Shown one piece after another: positions 35,060 through 43,694 of a stretch of DNA of 64,000 nucleotides. Numbering within the stretch: the first letter of the stretch is position 1; each line of letters starts with the position of its first letter. The notes below the pieces were generated by a model, which had not been told where the DNA came from, did not search any database, and worked only from the letters and a program-made list of their open reading frames with translations. Both the position numbers and the translations under genes were made by a program. Source of the DNA: an uncultured Pseudodesulfovibrio sp. (GTDB lineage: Bacteria > Desulfobacterota > Desulfovibrionia > Desulfovibrionales > Desulfovibrionaceae); contig NZ_OY776488.1 in assembly GCF_963675635.1 (NCBI RefSeq), positions 1,157,740-1,221,739 on the forward strand, read 5' to 3'.

Positions 35060-36751
35060 CTAAACCAACAGCATCTCGGTCAGCGAAGCACCGGCCGGGA
35101 CCATGGGGTAAACGTTTTCTTCTTTCTCGACACGAATATCTACAATGACCGGCTTGTCCACCTTAAAGGCTTCGCGAAGAGTTGATTCAACATCCTTCTT
35201 CTCGGTCACACGGAAGCCGGCTGCACCGTAGGCCTCAGCAAGCTTGACGAAATCAGGCTGTGCATCCATGCAGGTAGAACAGTAATTCTTTTCGTAAAAC
35301 AACTCCTGCCATTGTCTAACCATACCGAGATAACCGTTATTGAGGATAATGATCTTCACGGGCAGCTTGTTACATACCGCAGTCATCATTTCCTGAATAC
35401 ACATCTGGATGGAACCATCGCCGGCAACGTCGATAACCAGTTTGTCCGGGAAGGCTCGTTGCGCACCCAAGGCGGCAGGAAAACCATAACCCATGGTCCC
35501 CAGACCTCCTGAGGTCAACAACGTATTCGGTTTTGTGTATTTGTAAAACTGAGCAGCCCACATCTGGTTCTGCCCTACCTCGGTGGCGATAATCGCATCA
35601 CCTTTGGTTATTTCATAAATTTTTTCGACGACATACTGAGGCTTAATAGACGAACCATCATCATTGTATGTTAACGGATGCTCCGCTGCCCAGCCCTGAA
35701 CTTGCTTCACCCAGTCACCATAACTGCCAGCCCAGTCAAAATCGCTCAAAATTGCTTCGGTTTCCTTCTTGAGCGCAGCCAGCGCCGGTTTGCAATCAGC
35801 AACCAACGGCACATGCACAGACACGTTCTTCTGAATGGAGGTCGGATCAACATCAATATGAACTATGGTGGCATTGGGTGCGAAGGTGTCTACCTTACCG
35901 GTGACACGGTCATCAAAACGTGCACCGACAGCCAGCAACAAATCACAGTTGTTGACAGCCATGTTGGCAGCATACGTTCCATGCATACCGAGCATGCCGA
36001 GAAACAAATCATCATCTCCAGGGAAAGCTCCCAACCCCATGAGGGTGGAAGTCACCGGAATACTGAGATTCTGTCCAAGCCATGTCAGTTCTTCATGACT
36101 GCCGGATGTAATGACGCCACCACCGGAATAAATGAGCGGACGTTTGGCGTTCTTGAGCAGTTTGACAACCTTGCGGATCTGACCGACATGCGGTTTTTTG
36201 GTTGGTTTGTAACTGCGCATGGACACTTCTTCAGGATAACTGAACTCAGTGACCTGCTGTTGAATATCCTTGGGCAGATCGACCAACACCGGGCCGGGCC
36301 GACCGGAACGGGCAAGGTAAAAAGCCTGTTTGATAGTGGTCGCCAAGTCCTCGATGTCCTGCACCAGATAGTTGTGTTTAGTACATGGCCGGGTGATCCC
36401 CACGATATCCACTTCCTGGAACGCATCGTTTCCAATCAGTGCGCGGGGCACCTGACCTGTAAATATGACCACCGGGATGGAATCAGCATATGCGGTTGCT
36501 ATGCCAGTCACGGTATTGGTCGCACCGGGGCCGGAAGTGACGAGACATACCCCGACCTGCCCAGTAGCCCTGGCATAGCCGTCTGCCGCATGAATAGCGC
36601 CCTGTTCGTGGCGTACTAGAATATGCTCTACAGAGGACTTGGGGATCTCATCATAAATGTCAATAACAGCTCCACCAGGAAACCCGAACATGACATCAAC
36701 ACCTTCCATTTCCAGACACTTGAGGAGAATCTGGGCCCCGGTCAATTTCAT
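35060..36751 (-). CDS. ilvB: Acetolactate synthase large (catalytic) subunit
   Basis: A 563-residue ThDP and FAD enzyme that joins two pyruvates, or pyruvate with 2-oxobutyrate. It has [14 protein letters not shown], the catalytic Glu in [18 protein letters not shown], and the ThDP site with [12 protein letters not shown] and [22 protein letters not shown] lies within the end of the DUF465 gene, 8 bases before the ATG, so it is coupled to that gene. Together with cimA, this supplies isoleucine without threonine. Confidence 0.96.
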   Translation of the reverse strand: MKLTGAQILLKCLEMEGVDVMFGFPGGAVIDIYDEIPKSSVEHILVRHEQGAIHAADGYARATGQVGVCLVTSGPGATNTVTGIATAYADSIPVVIFTGQVPRALIGNDAFQEVDIVGITRPCTKHNYLVQDIEDLATTIKQAFYLARSGRPGPVLVDLPKDIQQQVTEFSYPEEVSMRSYKPTKKPHVGQIRKVVKLLKNAKRPLIYSGGGVITSGSHEELTWLGQNLSIPVTSTLMGLGAFPGDDDLFLGMLGMHGTYAANMAVNNCDLLLAVGARFDDRVTGKVDTFAPNATIVHIDVDPTSIQKNVSVHVPLVADCKPALAALKKETEAILSDFDWAGSYGDWVKQVQGWAAEHPLTYNDDGSSIKPQYVVEKIYEITKGDAIIATEVGQNQMWAAQFYKYTKPNTLLTSGGLGTMGYGFPAALGAQRAFPDKLVIDVAGDGSIQMCIQEMMTAVCNKLPVKIIILNNGYLGMVRQWQELFYEKNYCSTCMDAQPDFVKLAEAYGAAGFRVTEKKDVESTLREAFKVDKPVIVDIRVEKEENVYPMVPAGASLTEMLLV

Positions 36752-36754
36752 ATC

Positions 36755-36985
36755 TTACGCCTCCGATTGACGATATTTATCAAGCATGCCTTGCAACTGA
36801 GTCTTGCCAGCGAGCTTCTTTTTCTTAAGTTCCTTCACTTCCTGAACTTCAGTGTCGGAAAGGTAGGTCTTGGATTCAAGCTTATCCAACATCTTTTCGT
36901 ACGTAGAATGTTGTTCCCACAGAGCCTTCAGTTGCGTGTCTTCGGCCCCGTACATCTCAATGAGTTCAAGGTCTTTGGCTTCCAT
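36755..36985 (-). CDS. DUF465 family small coiled-coil protein
   Basis: A 76-residue, highly charged, probably all-helical protein with the DUF465 pattern DTQLKALWEQHSTYEKMLDK and VQEVKELKKKKLAGKTQLQG. Function is unknown. A strong AAGGAG site precedes the ATG at 36985. It ends 3 bases before the ilvB start, a common place for this gene in Desulfovibrio-type genomes as I recall, though no link with acetolactate synthase is known. Confidence 0.85.
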   Translation of the reverse strand: MEAKDLELIEMYGAEDTQLKALWEQHSTYEKMLDKLESKTYLSDTEVQEVKELKKKKLAGKTQLQGMLDKYRQSEA

Positions 36986-37005
36986 GTGCTGCTCCTTTTT
37001 ACAGG

Positions 37006-37317
37006 TTATCTCGGTGCGGGTTCCGGAAGGAGGTTTCCCCAATCCGGCTCCCCCGTCGGACTTAATGCCAGAAGCTTTCTCCGGTTGGTCTGCCCGGATA
37101 CAATCACCACCTGGCTTTTTTTCAACTTCAACAATTGAGCCACAAACTTCACAAGACTTTTATTAGCCTTGTTATCCACGGCCGGTGCGTTCAAGCGTAT
37201 CTTGGCACACCCCTGATACATTCCGGCCAACTCGGTCTTCCGAGCTCCGGGCTGTACCCAGATGGTTATCTGCCAGCCATCTTTATGCCGATGGACAAAT
37301 TCAGGTCTGGAGATAAT
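37006..37317 (-). CDS. DUF167 (YggU-like) protein with no standard start codon
   Basis: The frame encodes DGWQITIWVQPGARKTELAG, then KIRLNAPAVDNKANKSLVKF and SGQTNRRKLL, the full DUF167 core. Between the divIVA TAG (37330-37332) and that core, the frame has no ATG, GTG or TTG. The first TTG, at 37230, would cut off the conserved first strand. An ATT at 37317-37315 has GAGGA 4 bases upstream and would give 103 residues, the normal size. ATG codons just upstream are in another frame and stop after 20 codons. An ATT start, read-through of the divIVA TAG, or a frameshift are the options. Confidence 0.65.
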   Translation of the reverse strand: MISRPEFVHRHKDGWQITIWVQPGARKTELAGMYQGCAKIRLNAPAVDNKANKSLVKFVAQLLKLKKSQVVIVSGQTNRRKLLALSPTGEPDWGNLLPEPAPR

Positions 37318-37329
37318 CCCATCCTCATT

Positions 37330-37833
37330 CTAATCAACTTTCTTCAAATATTTCAGCTTGGACTCCAACTCTTCCACCTTGTCACGTTCGGGACTGGACA
37401 TCTCAAGCATTTCCAGATGCGAGTTCAAAAGCCCTTTAAGCTGAATCTCAAACTGCGTCCTGCTTCTCTTCAGAACTTCAATTTCTTCATGAATCTGTGC
37501 CAGTCGATTGTGCCCTTTCTGCACTGTCGCATCGGCCTTGGCCCGAGCTGCGTCGAGAATCAACTGAGCCTCTTTGCTGGCAGTTACCTTGAGATCATCC
37601 ACCATCTTCTGCGTACTCATGAGTGTATCCCGCAACGCTTCGTCACGTTGCCGATACTCCACAAGTGTTTTTTCCAGGCGCTTGATCTTTTTGCGCATAT
37701 CCTTTCGGCTATCCGCAAAATCCCCAAAGACTTCTGCCAGTTCCATCATGAACTGATCAACTTCCACCCGTGAATAGCCAAGCATTCCGCGTGAAAACTG
37801 TTTGTTGAGCAAATCAATCTTGGAAACAGTCAT
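37330..37833 (-). CDS. DivIVA-domain protein
   Basis: A 167-residue protein with the DivIVA N-terminal motif FSRGMLGYSRVEVDQFMMEL (about 13-32) followed by a long coiled coil. DivIVA proteins bind curved membrane and organise division or polar sites; in this group the role is not defined. It lies between yggT (22 bases) and the DUF167 frame. Its TAG stop is in the same frame as DUF167, with no second stop between them. Confidence 0.88.
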   Translation of the reverse strand: MTVSKIDLLNKQFSRGMLGYSRVEVDQFMMELAEVFGDFADSRKDMRKKIKRLEKTLVEYRQRDEALRDTLMSTQKMVDDLKVTASKEAQLILDAARAKADATVQKGHNRLAQIHEEIEVLKRSRTQFEIQLKGLLNSHLEMLEMSSPERDKVEELESKLKYLKKVD

Positions 37834-37855
37834 GGCAGTCCTCCTATGGGGTCGA

Positions 37856-38173
37856 CTACATGGGCACGCCGGTACTCATGGAGTACGCGAGGCGGTAGAG
37901 GTTTTCGACCACCACGATCTTGCACACCTGAATGGCAAGAATGACGATGATAGGCGAAAGATCAAAACCGCCGACAATAGCAAACGGAAGCCAACGTCGA
38001 ATCTTGTAGAAGACCGGCTCCGTTACACCACGCAAAAAACGCACTATGGGATTGTACGGGTCAGGATTGACCCAGGAAAGCAATGCAGAAATGATGACTA
38101 TCCAAAAATATATCGTAAGGACGGTACTCAAAACATAAGCCGTCGCCTGGACTATTGAGCCCATGAAATCCAT
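37856..38173 (-). CDS. YggT-family membrane protein
   Basis: A 105-residue protein with two hydrophobic segments flanking the family motif ALLSWVNPDPYNPIVRFLRG and TEPVFYKIRRWLP. YggT proteins sit next to division and DUF167 genes in many bacteria and are linked with osmotic tolerance or cofactor/division roles, without a clear activity. TTGGAGG lies 6 bases before the ATG. The YggT-DivIVA-DUF167 order matches that of many bacteria. Confidence 0.9.
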   Translation of the reverse strand: MDFMGSIVQATAYVLSTVLTIYFWIVIISALLSWVNPDPYNPIVRFLRGVTEPVFYKIRRWLPFAIVGGFDLSPIIVILAIQVCKIVVVENLYRLAYSMSTGVPM

Positions 38174-38261
38174 ATATCCTCCAAAATCATAAGGATACCT
38201 TTGTATCCGACATTAACACCAATGTGAGTAATTTCGCACACCGCATAGTAAGAATCAAGTC

Positions 38262-38942
38262 TTAAAACAGTTGTCCACGTCCTTTGTAGCACCTTTGCAT
38301 GGCAGCCTTAATCGCCCAGAAATCATCAATGTGGACTTCGGCGGTCAAGTTTGCGTCTTTATACGCCCAAAAACGAACACCAGCAGCCTGGGCAGTTTTC
38401 TGATCCACAATGGAATCCCCTATGTAAGCGATTTCATGCGGTTCAACAGAATGTTCACGCATAATGGTAAAGACACCCTCAGGATGTGGCTTCGGAACAC
38501 AAACTTTTTCCGACGTCATGACTGGATGAAAGAACCCTTCAAGATCCATCATTGTCAGGATACCATCCATGGTATCACCTCGACTGGTATTCACCGCCAA
38601 ACCGAAACCGGCATCCCTCAACCACCAAAGGAATTCACGTATTCCCTCTGACCTCTTGAGGTATTGATGTAGTGATGAGGAGTCAAAACCCCGCACAATA
38701 TCCCACGCCTCTTCAAATCGATCTTCCGGCACAATATGACGAACAGCCTCTTTGTGAGTCCGTGTATGCACATAGTACCTCTCCGCATCCGTCATTGGAG
38801 GCAGACAAAGCTGATCCCTGATCGTACCATAGTAATGCATGTTGGCTTCATAGGAATCTATGAGCACTCCATCGCAGTCAAAGACAACAGTCTTGAGTCC
38901 CCCGAGCAAATCCGGGTTCATTATCTGGTTGGCAAGCGCCAT
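38262..38942 (-). CDS. HAD-family phosphatase
   Basis: A 226-residue haloacid dehalogenase-like hydrolase. The nucleophile motif VFDCDGVLIDSYEAN has both catalytic aspartates; motif II is VNTSRGDT, motif III has KPHPEGVF and motif IV is YIGDSIVDQKTAQAAG. The helical cap lies between about 35 and 100. It resembles phosphoglycolate phosphatase and AHBA-synthesis-type HADs but the substrate is unknown. The ATG at 38942 has AGGAG 6 bases upstream; a TTG one codon earlier is less likely. Confidence 0.9.
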   Translation of the reverse strand: MALANQIMNPDLLGGLKTVVFDCDGVLIDSYEANMHYYGTIRDQLCLPPMTDAERYYVHTRTHKEAVRHIVPEDRFEEAWDIVRGFDSSSLHQYLKRSEGIREFLWWLRDAGFGLAVNTSRGDTMDGILTMMDLEGFFHPVMTSEKVCVPKPHPEGVFTIMREHSVEPHEIAYIGDSIVDQKTAQAAGVRFWAYKDANLTAEVHIDDFWAIKAAMQRCYKGRGQLF

Positions 38943-38958
38943 CAAAATCTCCTAAAAA

Positions 38959-39741
38959 TTATTCTACAATTCCGACAGTTACGGTCTTGATTGCCGACGG
39001 CATGCCTTCCGGAGCCCTGCGTCGTCCGGCAAACCTCCAAGCAGGTAGCGTCGCTGTGAGCATCCCATTCTCATTTTCAGAGAATTCAATATCGAGTTCT
39101 TTCCACTCTGCGACAATTTCGCTGTCCGAACAAACCAATGTCGTCTCCGGTGAAATAAAGGCGGGCAATGCTTCGATAACCCGTTGCCACGGGAACGGGA
39201 TCTTCTGTCCATCCGACACGCCGCCCGTATGACTCTGCGCATTGCCATGAACGACCACACGTTCGTTGATACGGTCTTCGTCATCCACGCCCAAAGTCGT
39301 ATCCATAGACTTCCAGCTGGCTTTGACACCGTTTTCCAACCCAGCCAACTCAATCATGCGTTCTTCAAAAAACCAAGCCAACAGCAGAATGAACTGGGCT
39401 TTGGACCGGGTTTCCTTTTCCTCACGCTCCTGTTTGGAGCCTTTCCCGTCATCGAACTGCCTGGTGAGCTGAGCCTGGATGGACATGCTCGACCCTTCAT
39501 AGAAATCATCTGTTGTCACAGCACCAAAATATGCCATCTCAGCAGGATCTTTAAACTGTTCTCCAAAACTAATGCAATCTTTTATAAGCGCTGTCGCGGT
39601 CTTATGATCAAGCGGCAATCCTTCAGGACGGAAAGCATTGTCAAAAGAACCTTCATTCAAGCCTGGATCAATAAACTTAAGTCCATCCAATGGACTTCCG
39701 GCCCACAGTTCTGGGTGTAAGTTGGGAAAAGAGAGCAGCAT
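38959..39741 (-). CDS. Hypothetical protein (unrecognised)
   Basis: A 260-residue soluble protein I do not recognise. It has no signal peptide or membrane segment. Notable stretches are WAGSPLDGLKFIDPGL, LLLAWFFEERMIELAG and a C-terminal part rich in beta-type sequence ending MPSAIKTVTVGIVE. AGGAGA lies 6 bases before the ATG at 39741. It lies 17 bases before the HAD gene and 17 bases after the next unknown gene, so the three form an operon. The aromatic-rich N terminus may bind a peptide or protein partner; this is guesswork. Confidence 0.7.
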   Translation of the reverse strand: MLLSFPNLHPELWAGSPLDGLKFIDPGLNEGSFDNAFRPEGLPLDHKTATALIKDCISFGEQFKDPAEMAYFGAVTTDDFYEGSSMSIQAQLTRQFDDGKGSKQEREEKETRSKAQFILLLAWFFEERMIELAGLENGVKASWKSMDTTLGVDDEDRINERVVVHGNAQSHTGGVSDGQKIPFPWQRVIEALPAFISPETTLVCSDSEIVAEWKELDIEFSENENGMLTATLPAWRFAGRRRAPEGMPSAIKTVTVGIVE

Positions 39742-39758
39742 GCACATTCTCCTGTTTT

Positions 39759-40142
39759 CTATTCTTCATCATGTTCGTGTATTGCAATTTCGAAATGTCG
39801 GCACCGGCCGGAGCATTTAGGCAAACCATGAATACAAATGGCATCCAACTGATTGCGACACCCCGGAGGCTCAACACCGGGAACATATGTATACATCTGG
39901 CAATGAAACACATCCCGAGCCATTCTCTGGAATTGACGATCCCACAAATCGGGGACAGCTTGCTGTTCAACCCCAAAGAACTCTGCACGGGAAAGGAAAT
40001 CATCAAACTTCGATTCCCACCTTGAAAGGACCTGACACCGCCACGACTTGGTATACCCAGGGTTAAGACGTTCTTCATAAAGACATCGTCCCCGAATATA
40101 ATGGCTACATCCGTCACCCGGCATTCGTGTTACATTTTTCAT
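39759..40142 (-). CDS. Hypothetical cysteine-rich protein
   Basis: A 127-residue protein with nine cysteines: one near residue 12 (GDGCSHYIRGRCLYEERLNP), one in WRCQVL, one in FHCQMY, and a C-terminal cluster PPGCRNQLDAICIHGLPKC then SGRCRHFE. The spacing suggests a metal site or Fe-S cluster. No signal peptide. It is first in the three-gene operon with the 260-residue unknown and the HAD phosphatase. I recognise no named family, although similar short cysteine-rich proteins are common in sulfate reducers. Confidence 0.72.
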   Translation of the reverse strand: MKNVTRMPGDGCSHYIRGRCLYEERLNPGYTKSWRCQVLSRWESKFDDFLSRAEFFGVEQQAVPDLWDRQFQRMARDVFHCQMYTYVPGVEPPGCRNQLDAICIHGLPKCSGRCRHFEIAIHEHDEE

Positions 40143-40291
40143 GGTCGCTCATTATCTATAACTTATGGCATGTAAGCGTAAGTACACTCACTTCCCGGAC
40201 TTCGAAGATGTAAGGCCCATGCCCTTGATTGTAAAGGATCTAGGCCCCCTTTTCTGCCGTTGGTGCCACGACAGGAAATGAGTTCACGTCC

Positions 40292-40320
40292 TTGACTGAG
40301 CATTTGCTCGGGTGTATAGC
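40292..40320 (+). promoter_or_regulatory. Sigma70 promoter for tatA
   Basis: TTGACT (40292-40297) and TATAGC (40315-40320) are 17 bases apart. The start is expected near 40327, giving a leader of about 43 bases. The remaining gap 40143-40291 shows no gene. Confidence 0.6.
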
Positions 40321-40369
40321 CTCAGTCAACAAATAACCACGTGGACTTTCACCAAATTGGAGGCAATAT

Positions 40370-40567
40370 ATGATCGGCGGATTCGGAGTTTGGGAACTGT
40401 TGATAATTCTCGTTATCGTCCTGGTCATCTTTGGTGCCAAGAAATTGCCCGAAATCGGCGGTGGCATAGGCAAAGCAATCAGCAATTTCAAGAAGGCGAC
40501 CAATGAGCCTGATGAGATAGACGTTACCCCGAAAGAGGAAAAAGACGAAGACAAGAAAGATAGTTAG
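40370..40567 (+). CDS. tatA: Sec-independent protein translocase TatA
   Basis: A 65-residue TatA/E protein: one membrane helix ([16 protein letters not shown]), the [17 protein letters not shown] hinge and amphipathic helix, and an acidic/lysine tail. It multimerises to move folded proteins, such as cofactor-bearing periplasmic enzymes, across the inner membrane. tatB and tatC are not adjacent. The gene has its own promoter and terminator. Confidence 0.93.
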   Translation: MIGGFGVWELLIILVIVLVIFGAKKLPEIGGGIGKAISNFKKATNEPDEIDVTPKEEKDEDKKDS

Positions 40568-40595
40568 CCCACGTTCAGTCTTTCAAATGACATTC

Positions 40596-40625
40596 AAACC
40601 CGGTTGCCAAGCAGCCGGGTTTTTC
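40596..40625 (+). terminator. Rho-independent terminator after tatA
   Basis: AAACCCGG pairs with CCGGGTTT around TTGCCAAGCAG-type loop bases and is followed by T5. It lies 28 bases after the tatA stop and before the convergent pgsA stop. Confidence 0.88.
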
Positions 40626-40643
40626 TGTTATGGAATAGATTGA

Positions 40644-41213
40644 TTACCGCCCGTCGGCTTCTTCCGAGAAAAGCTCAAAACCACGACGGACGTAGGCAAC
40701 TCCGGATATGACCGTAACAATAGCTGTCAGCCAGACCATGAGCACTTGAATAAGAGAGAAATCCAGACCAAAGGATTTTTGTATCATGACAAAAATAACC
40801 AGAAAGATCTGGGCGACAGTGGTAAATTTGCTGATCCAGATAGGTTGGATGCGGCTTCGGACTTCAATTCCCCAGAAATGAAGCAGTGCCAATCCTCCAA
40901 CAATGATGACGTCGCGACTGACAACCAAGACGGCAAACCATGCAGGAATCCACCCCTTGAGGGCCAGACAGATAAAAGAAGTCACAAGCAGTACTTTGTC
41001 GGCCAGAGGGTCGAGCATGGCACCAAGCTGTGTGCGCTGATCCCATATTCTGGCAAGAAAACCATCGAGTGCATCGGTCAACCCGGCGATGGCAAAAAGA
41101 ATCCAGGCAAAATTAAAATTTTCAGAGATATACGCCATGACAAAGGCCGGAGTCAGTAGAATCCGAACAACAGTCAGAATATTAGGAATTGTCCAAATGG
41201 CATCACGCGACAC
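40644..41213 (-). CDS. pgsA: CDP-diacylglycerol-glycerol-3-phosphate 3-phosphatidyltransferase
   Basis: A 189-residue membrane enzyme of the CDP-alcohol phosphatidyltransferase family with about five helices. The signature D-x2-D-G-x2-A-R-x8-G-x3-D-x3-D is complete (TDALDGFLARIWDQRTQLGA then MLDPLADK). It makes phosphatidylglycerol phosphate. The N-terminal WTIPNILTVVRILLTPAFV is typical of PgsA. It is 14 bases after the exported unknown gene and may be co-transcribed with it. Confidence 0.93.
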   Translation of the reverse strand: MSRDAIWTIPNILTVVRILLTPAFVMAYISENFNFAWILFAIAGLTDALDGFLARIWDQRTQLGAMLDPLADKVLLVTSFICLALKGWIPAWFAVLVVSRDVIIVGGLALLHFWGIEVRSRIQPIWISKFTTVAQIFLVIFVMIQKSFGLDFSLIQVLMVWLTAIVTVISGVAYVRRGFELFSEEADGR

Positions 41214-41227
41214 GGCCGTGTATCCTC

Positions 41228-42127
41228 CTATTCCTGCTCTCCCTGCGTCATTTGAAATGTAAGACCACGTTGCGGCAGGAATGACTGTAATAACATATCC
41301 AGTCTGTCACGATTCAAAATTGTCACATCCCAGGTAGCACCGACGCCGGTAGGTTGCATATCCATTTCCACCAGTCGGTCCTCCTGAACAGCAGACTCCC
41401 ATTCCTTCAATGTACGATCAAATTCCAGAACTCCATCCGGCGAAAACCACCCGGCAACAGTAAGTAGTTGTGTTTTTGCCGGTGCTGCCATCAAACGGGT
41501 CTGACCAAAATAGCGGGCCCAAAGATCAACCCATACCGCCGACAGATCTTTGTTGATGCTGATCCATTCGCGGTTATCCATAACCATTCGCCCTTTATAT
41601 GCCTTTTCCTTGGTGTATTCCAAAGAAAAGGCAGGATACATGTCGTCTTTCAATTCCAGCCCGGTCATGGTGATAAGCACCTGCAAGACAGCCATCTCGT
41701 CTAAGGAAATCTGTTCAGGCCAAACCACGGATGCAGCCAACGGAGTCTTCAAGGTTTGGAAAAACCCCAACTCTTTCAATCCATCGCGCAGCGTACGCTT
41801 GTCGACCCGTACATCCATGCGCATCTCAAGGCCTTCTTCGATTTCTTTGGAAGACAGAAGCTTATATCCTTGAATATACGGTTTGGCATGATCTGTCAGA
41901 TATATCTTCAGGGCTTCAAAACGCAATTCTTCCAGCCCAGACAACATGCCTCTGGCTTCATCCAGCACGGCCAAAGCAAAGCCTTCAGCCATGGCACGGG
42001 AACGCATCTCCATAGGCGAAACGCTTTCTTCCCTCGCCTGAAAGACATCCACAGTCCCCGCTGCCGTCACGGACGGGAAAATCATCAAACATATCAGAAA
42101 GAAAACTATTCTCAGAGTATTATGCAT
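41228..42127 (-). CDS. Exported protein, DUF2066-like (tentative)
   Basis: A 299-residue protein with a signal peptide (FFLICLMIFPSVTAAGTV). The pattern after it, with an alpha-helical start, then AKPYIQGYKLL, LEMRMDVRVDKRTLRDGLKE and a strand leading to SVVWPEQ, resembles the DUF2066 layout, in which a YVQ(S/Q)YR motif precedes LxVxFDxxALxxAL. I infer the link from memory of the pattern and it may be wrong. The ATG at 42127 is chosen over a GTG two codons earlier. It is 15 bases after another exported gene, with pgsA downstream. Confidence 0.6.
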   Translation of the reverse strand: MHNTLRIVFFLICLMIFPSVTAAGTVDVFQAREESVSPMEMRSRAMAEGFALAVLDEARGMLSGLEELRFEALKIYLTDHAKPYIQGYKLLSSKEIEEGLEMRMDVRVDKRTLRDGLKELGFFQTLKTPLAASVVWPEQISLDEMAVLQVLITMTGLELKDDMYPAFSLEYTKEKAYKGRMVMDNREWISINKDLSAVWVDLWARYFGQTRLMAAPAKTQLLTVAGWFSPDGVLEFDRTLKEWESAVQEDRLVEMDMQPTGVGATWDVTILNRDRLDMLLQSFLPQRGLTFQMTQGEQE

Positions 42128-42142
42128 TATCACAGCTCACGC

Positions 42143-43048
42143 TTATTCTTCTACGGTTTCAACGGATTCAACATTTTCTAAGGGGACAGCCTCGTCCACA
42201 ATGATAGCGACCGCACAATTCGCGGCAATAGTCCCGGACTTCATGATGGCGCGAACCAGTCGGCCCATGGAAGATTCAATGATGATATCCGTTCGCCAAG
42301 AGCCATACGCGCTCACCGCTTTGACTCGCAAAGGATTATTGCCCACGCGCTCTTTGAGGACTGCCGGATCCGATGTGGTGGAATAGGCCACTATGCCCTT
42401 TTTCACAGCATTGGCTCTGCTTACCAGAAATGCGCCATACGCGCCGAGCCCCTCACGCCCATAGATGACCGGAGCCAATGCAGGCGTAATTTTCATGCCG
42501 CGGGCATCAATAATGACCCCGGAATACCCGGTTGCAATAGATCCGACGGCTTCAAGTTCTGTATCATCCTGTTCTGTGTACGTGGAAAGCTTCGGTGGAA
42601 TACCGCTCTGGAATTGAATGGTTGTCGGCAAAACAAGCTCCGCCAGCTTGCCTCTGAACCGCTCAGAAACCTGGACAGTCCCCTCGGCATCCAATTGGGA
42701 CGGTCCCTGGAACAGGGAATTATGGACAAGCCCACGCACCTGACTGGAAAGCCCACCATCATCAGTCAGAGCACTGCTGACTGTCTGCTTGGCGCTAATT
42801 CGCGTGGACAGGACCATATCGAGCAGAAGCCGACGAGCCTTGGAAGCCGCTTTTCGTACAGCCAATGGCGTATAGGGAGTTACCGTATCTTTGCTTTTTT
42901 CAACACGCTGGACAACGGAGAGTTCACCATTCCCCCAGGCAATAGTCCCCTCTTTGCCAAAAGGCTGCACATACCCCTGAAAGGCGTGTGCTGAGGGAGA
43001 AAAAACAATAAATGACAGCAAGATGGGAATAATAAGTCGAAATGACAT
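42143..43048 (-). CDS. Exported protein, LPP20-like (tentative)
   Basis: A 301-residue protein with a signal peptide ending SPSAHAFQG, no lipobox. After it, GTIAWGNGELSVVQ and AVRKAASKARRLLLDMVLST recall the LPP20/FlgP family, in which a short strand is followed by an A-x3-A-x3-A helix. The C-terminal half includes GYSGVIIDARGMKITPALAP and YGREGLGAYG. The cell location would be the periplasm or outer membrane. Its partner follows after 15 bases. A role in envelope or flagellar assembly is only a guess. Confidence 0.62.
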   Translation of the reverse strand: MSFRLIIPILLSFIVFSPSAHAFQGYVQPFGKEGTIAWGNGELSVVQRVEKSKDTVTPYTPLAVRKAASKARRLLLDMVLSTRISAKQTVSSALTDDGGLSSQVRGLVHNSLFQGPSQLDAEGTVQVSERFRGKLAELVLPTTIQFQSGIPPKLSTYTEQDDTELEAVGSIATGYSGVIIDARGMKITPALAPVIYGREGLGAYGAFLVSRANAVKKGIVAYSTTSDPAVLKERVGNNPLRVKAVSAYGSWRTDIIIESSMGRLVRAIMKSGTIAANCAVAIIVDEAVPLENVESVETVEE

Positions 43049-43205
43049 TGGTATAGTGTCCTCAAGTATTCAAAACCGCATGCGGTATGGGATAGCAAAA
43101 CTTCACCGCATGTACCGTGGTTGAAGCTTTTCTGCAAGCCGCTTGCCGCGCACTGAGACGAATGATACATTTCCAGAATACGGCAACCAAACAGCGGAGT
43201 TACGC

Positions 43206-43694
43206 ATGCTTATCCATTTGATGCAACATGGCATCTGCCTCTCCAAGGAACTTGACCCCAACCAACCATTAAGCCCCGTGGGCCGTGAACAAATCGAAAA
43301 AGCAGCACGCGCCGCTCAAATACTGGGGCTGCACTTTGAGCTTATCGTTTCCAGCCCCAAGATACGCGCCTTGGAAACGGCCAGAATCATGGCTGAACAG
43401 ACTGGCTATCCACTCGCCAGAATTCAGGTAACAGAAGTAGTCAAGGCAATGACCCCAGCAAGGAAGATACTGGATTACATTCGAGACTACAACGGGCTGG
43501 AATCCATCCTCATCGTAGGCCACCTTCCCTCACTCGGAGCGCTCGCGTCCCACATACTGACGACAAAAACTCCGGTAGATATTGCCATTGAGAACGGCGG
43601 GCTCATGCAACTGCAAATGGATATGAAAGAGACATGCGGCACGCTAAATTGGTATCTAACGCCTACACAATTGACCGTCATCAGTCAGAGTTGA
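43206..43694 (+). CDS. Histidine phosphatase family protein, SixA-like
   Basis: A 162-residue protein of the phosphohistidine phosphatase branch. The catalytic histidine motif is LMQHGICLSKE, with Gln in place of the usual Arg of RHG, then PLSPVGREQIEKAARAA, SSPKIRALETARIMAEQTG and VGHLPSLGALASHIL, which carries the second His. The QHG form occurs in some related subfamilies, so activity is not excluded. The ATG at 43206 has GGAG 7 bases upstream. Its stop abuts the convergent miaA stop without a gap. Confidence 0.85.
   Translation: MLIHLMQHGICLSKELDPNQPLSPVGREQIEKAARAAQILGLHFELIVSSPKIRALETARIMAEQTGYPLARIQVTEVVKAMTPARKILDYIRDYNGLESILIVGHLPSLGALASHILTTKTPVDIAIENGGLMQLQMDMKETCGTLNWYLTPTQLTVISQS

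Noticed and set aside
35678-36619. A 313-codon open frame on the plus strand
   Set aside because: It is the antisense shadow of ilvB, which is certain; the peptide has no recognisable feature.
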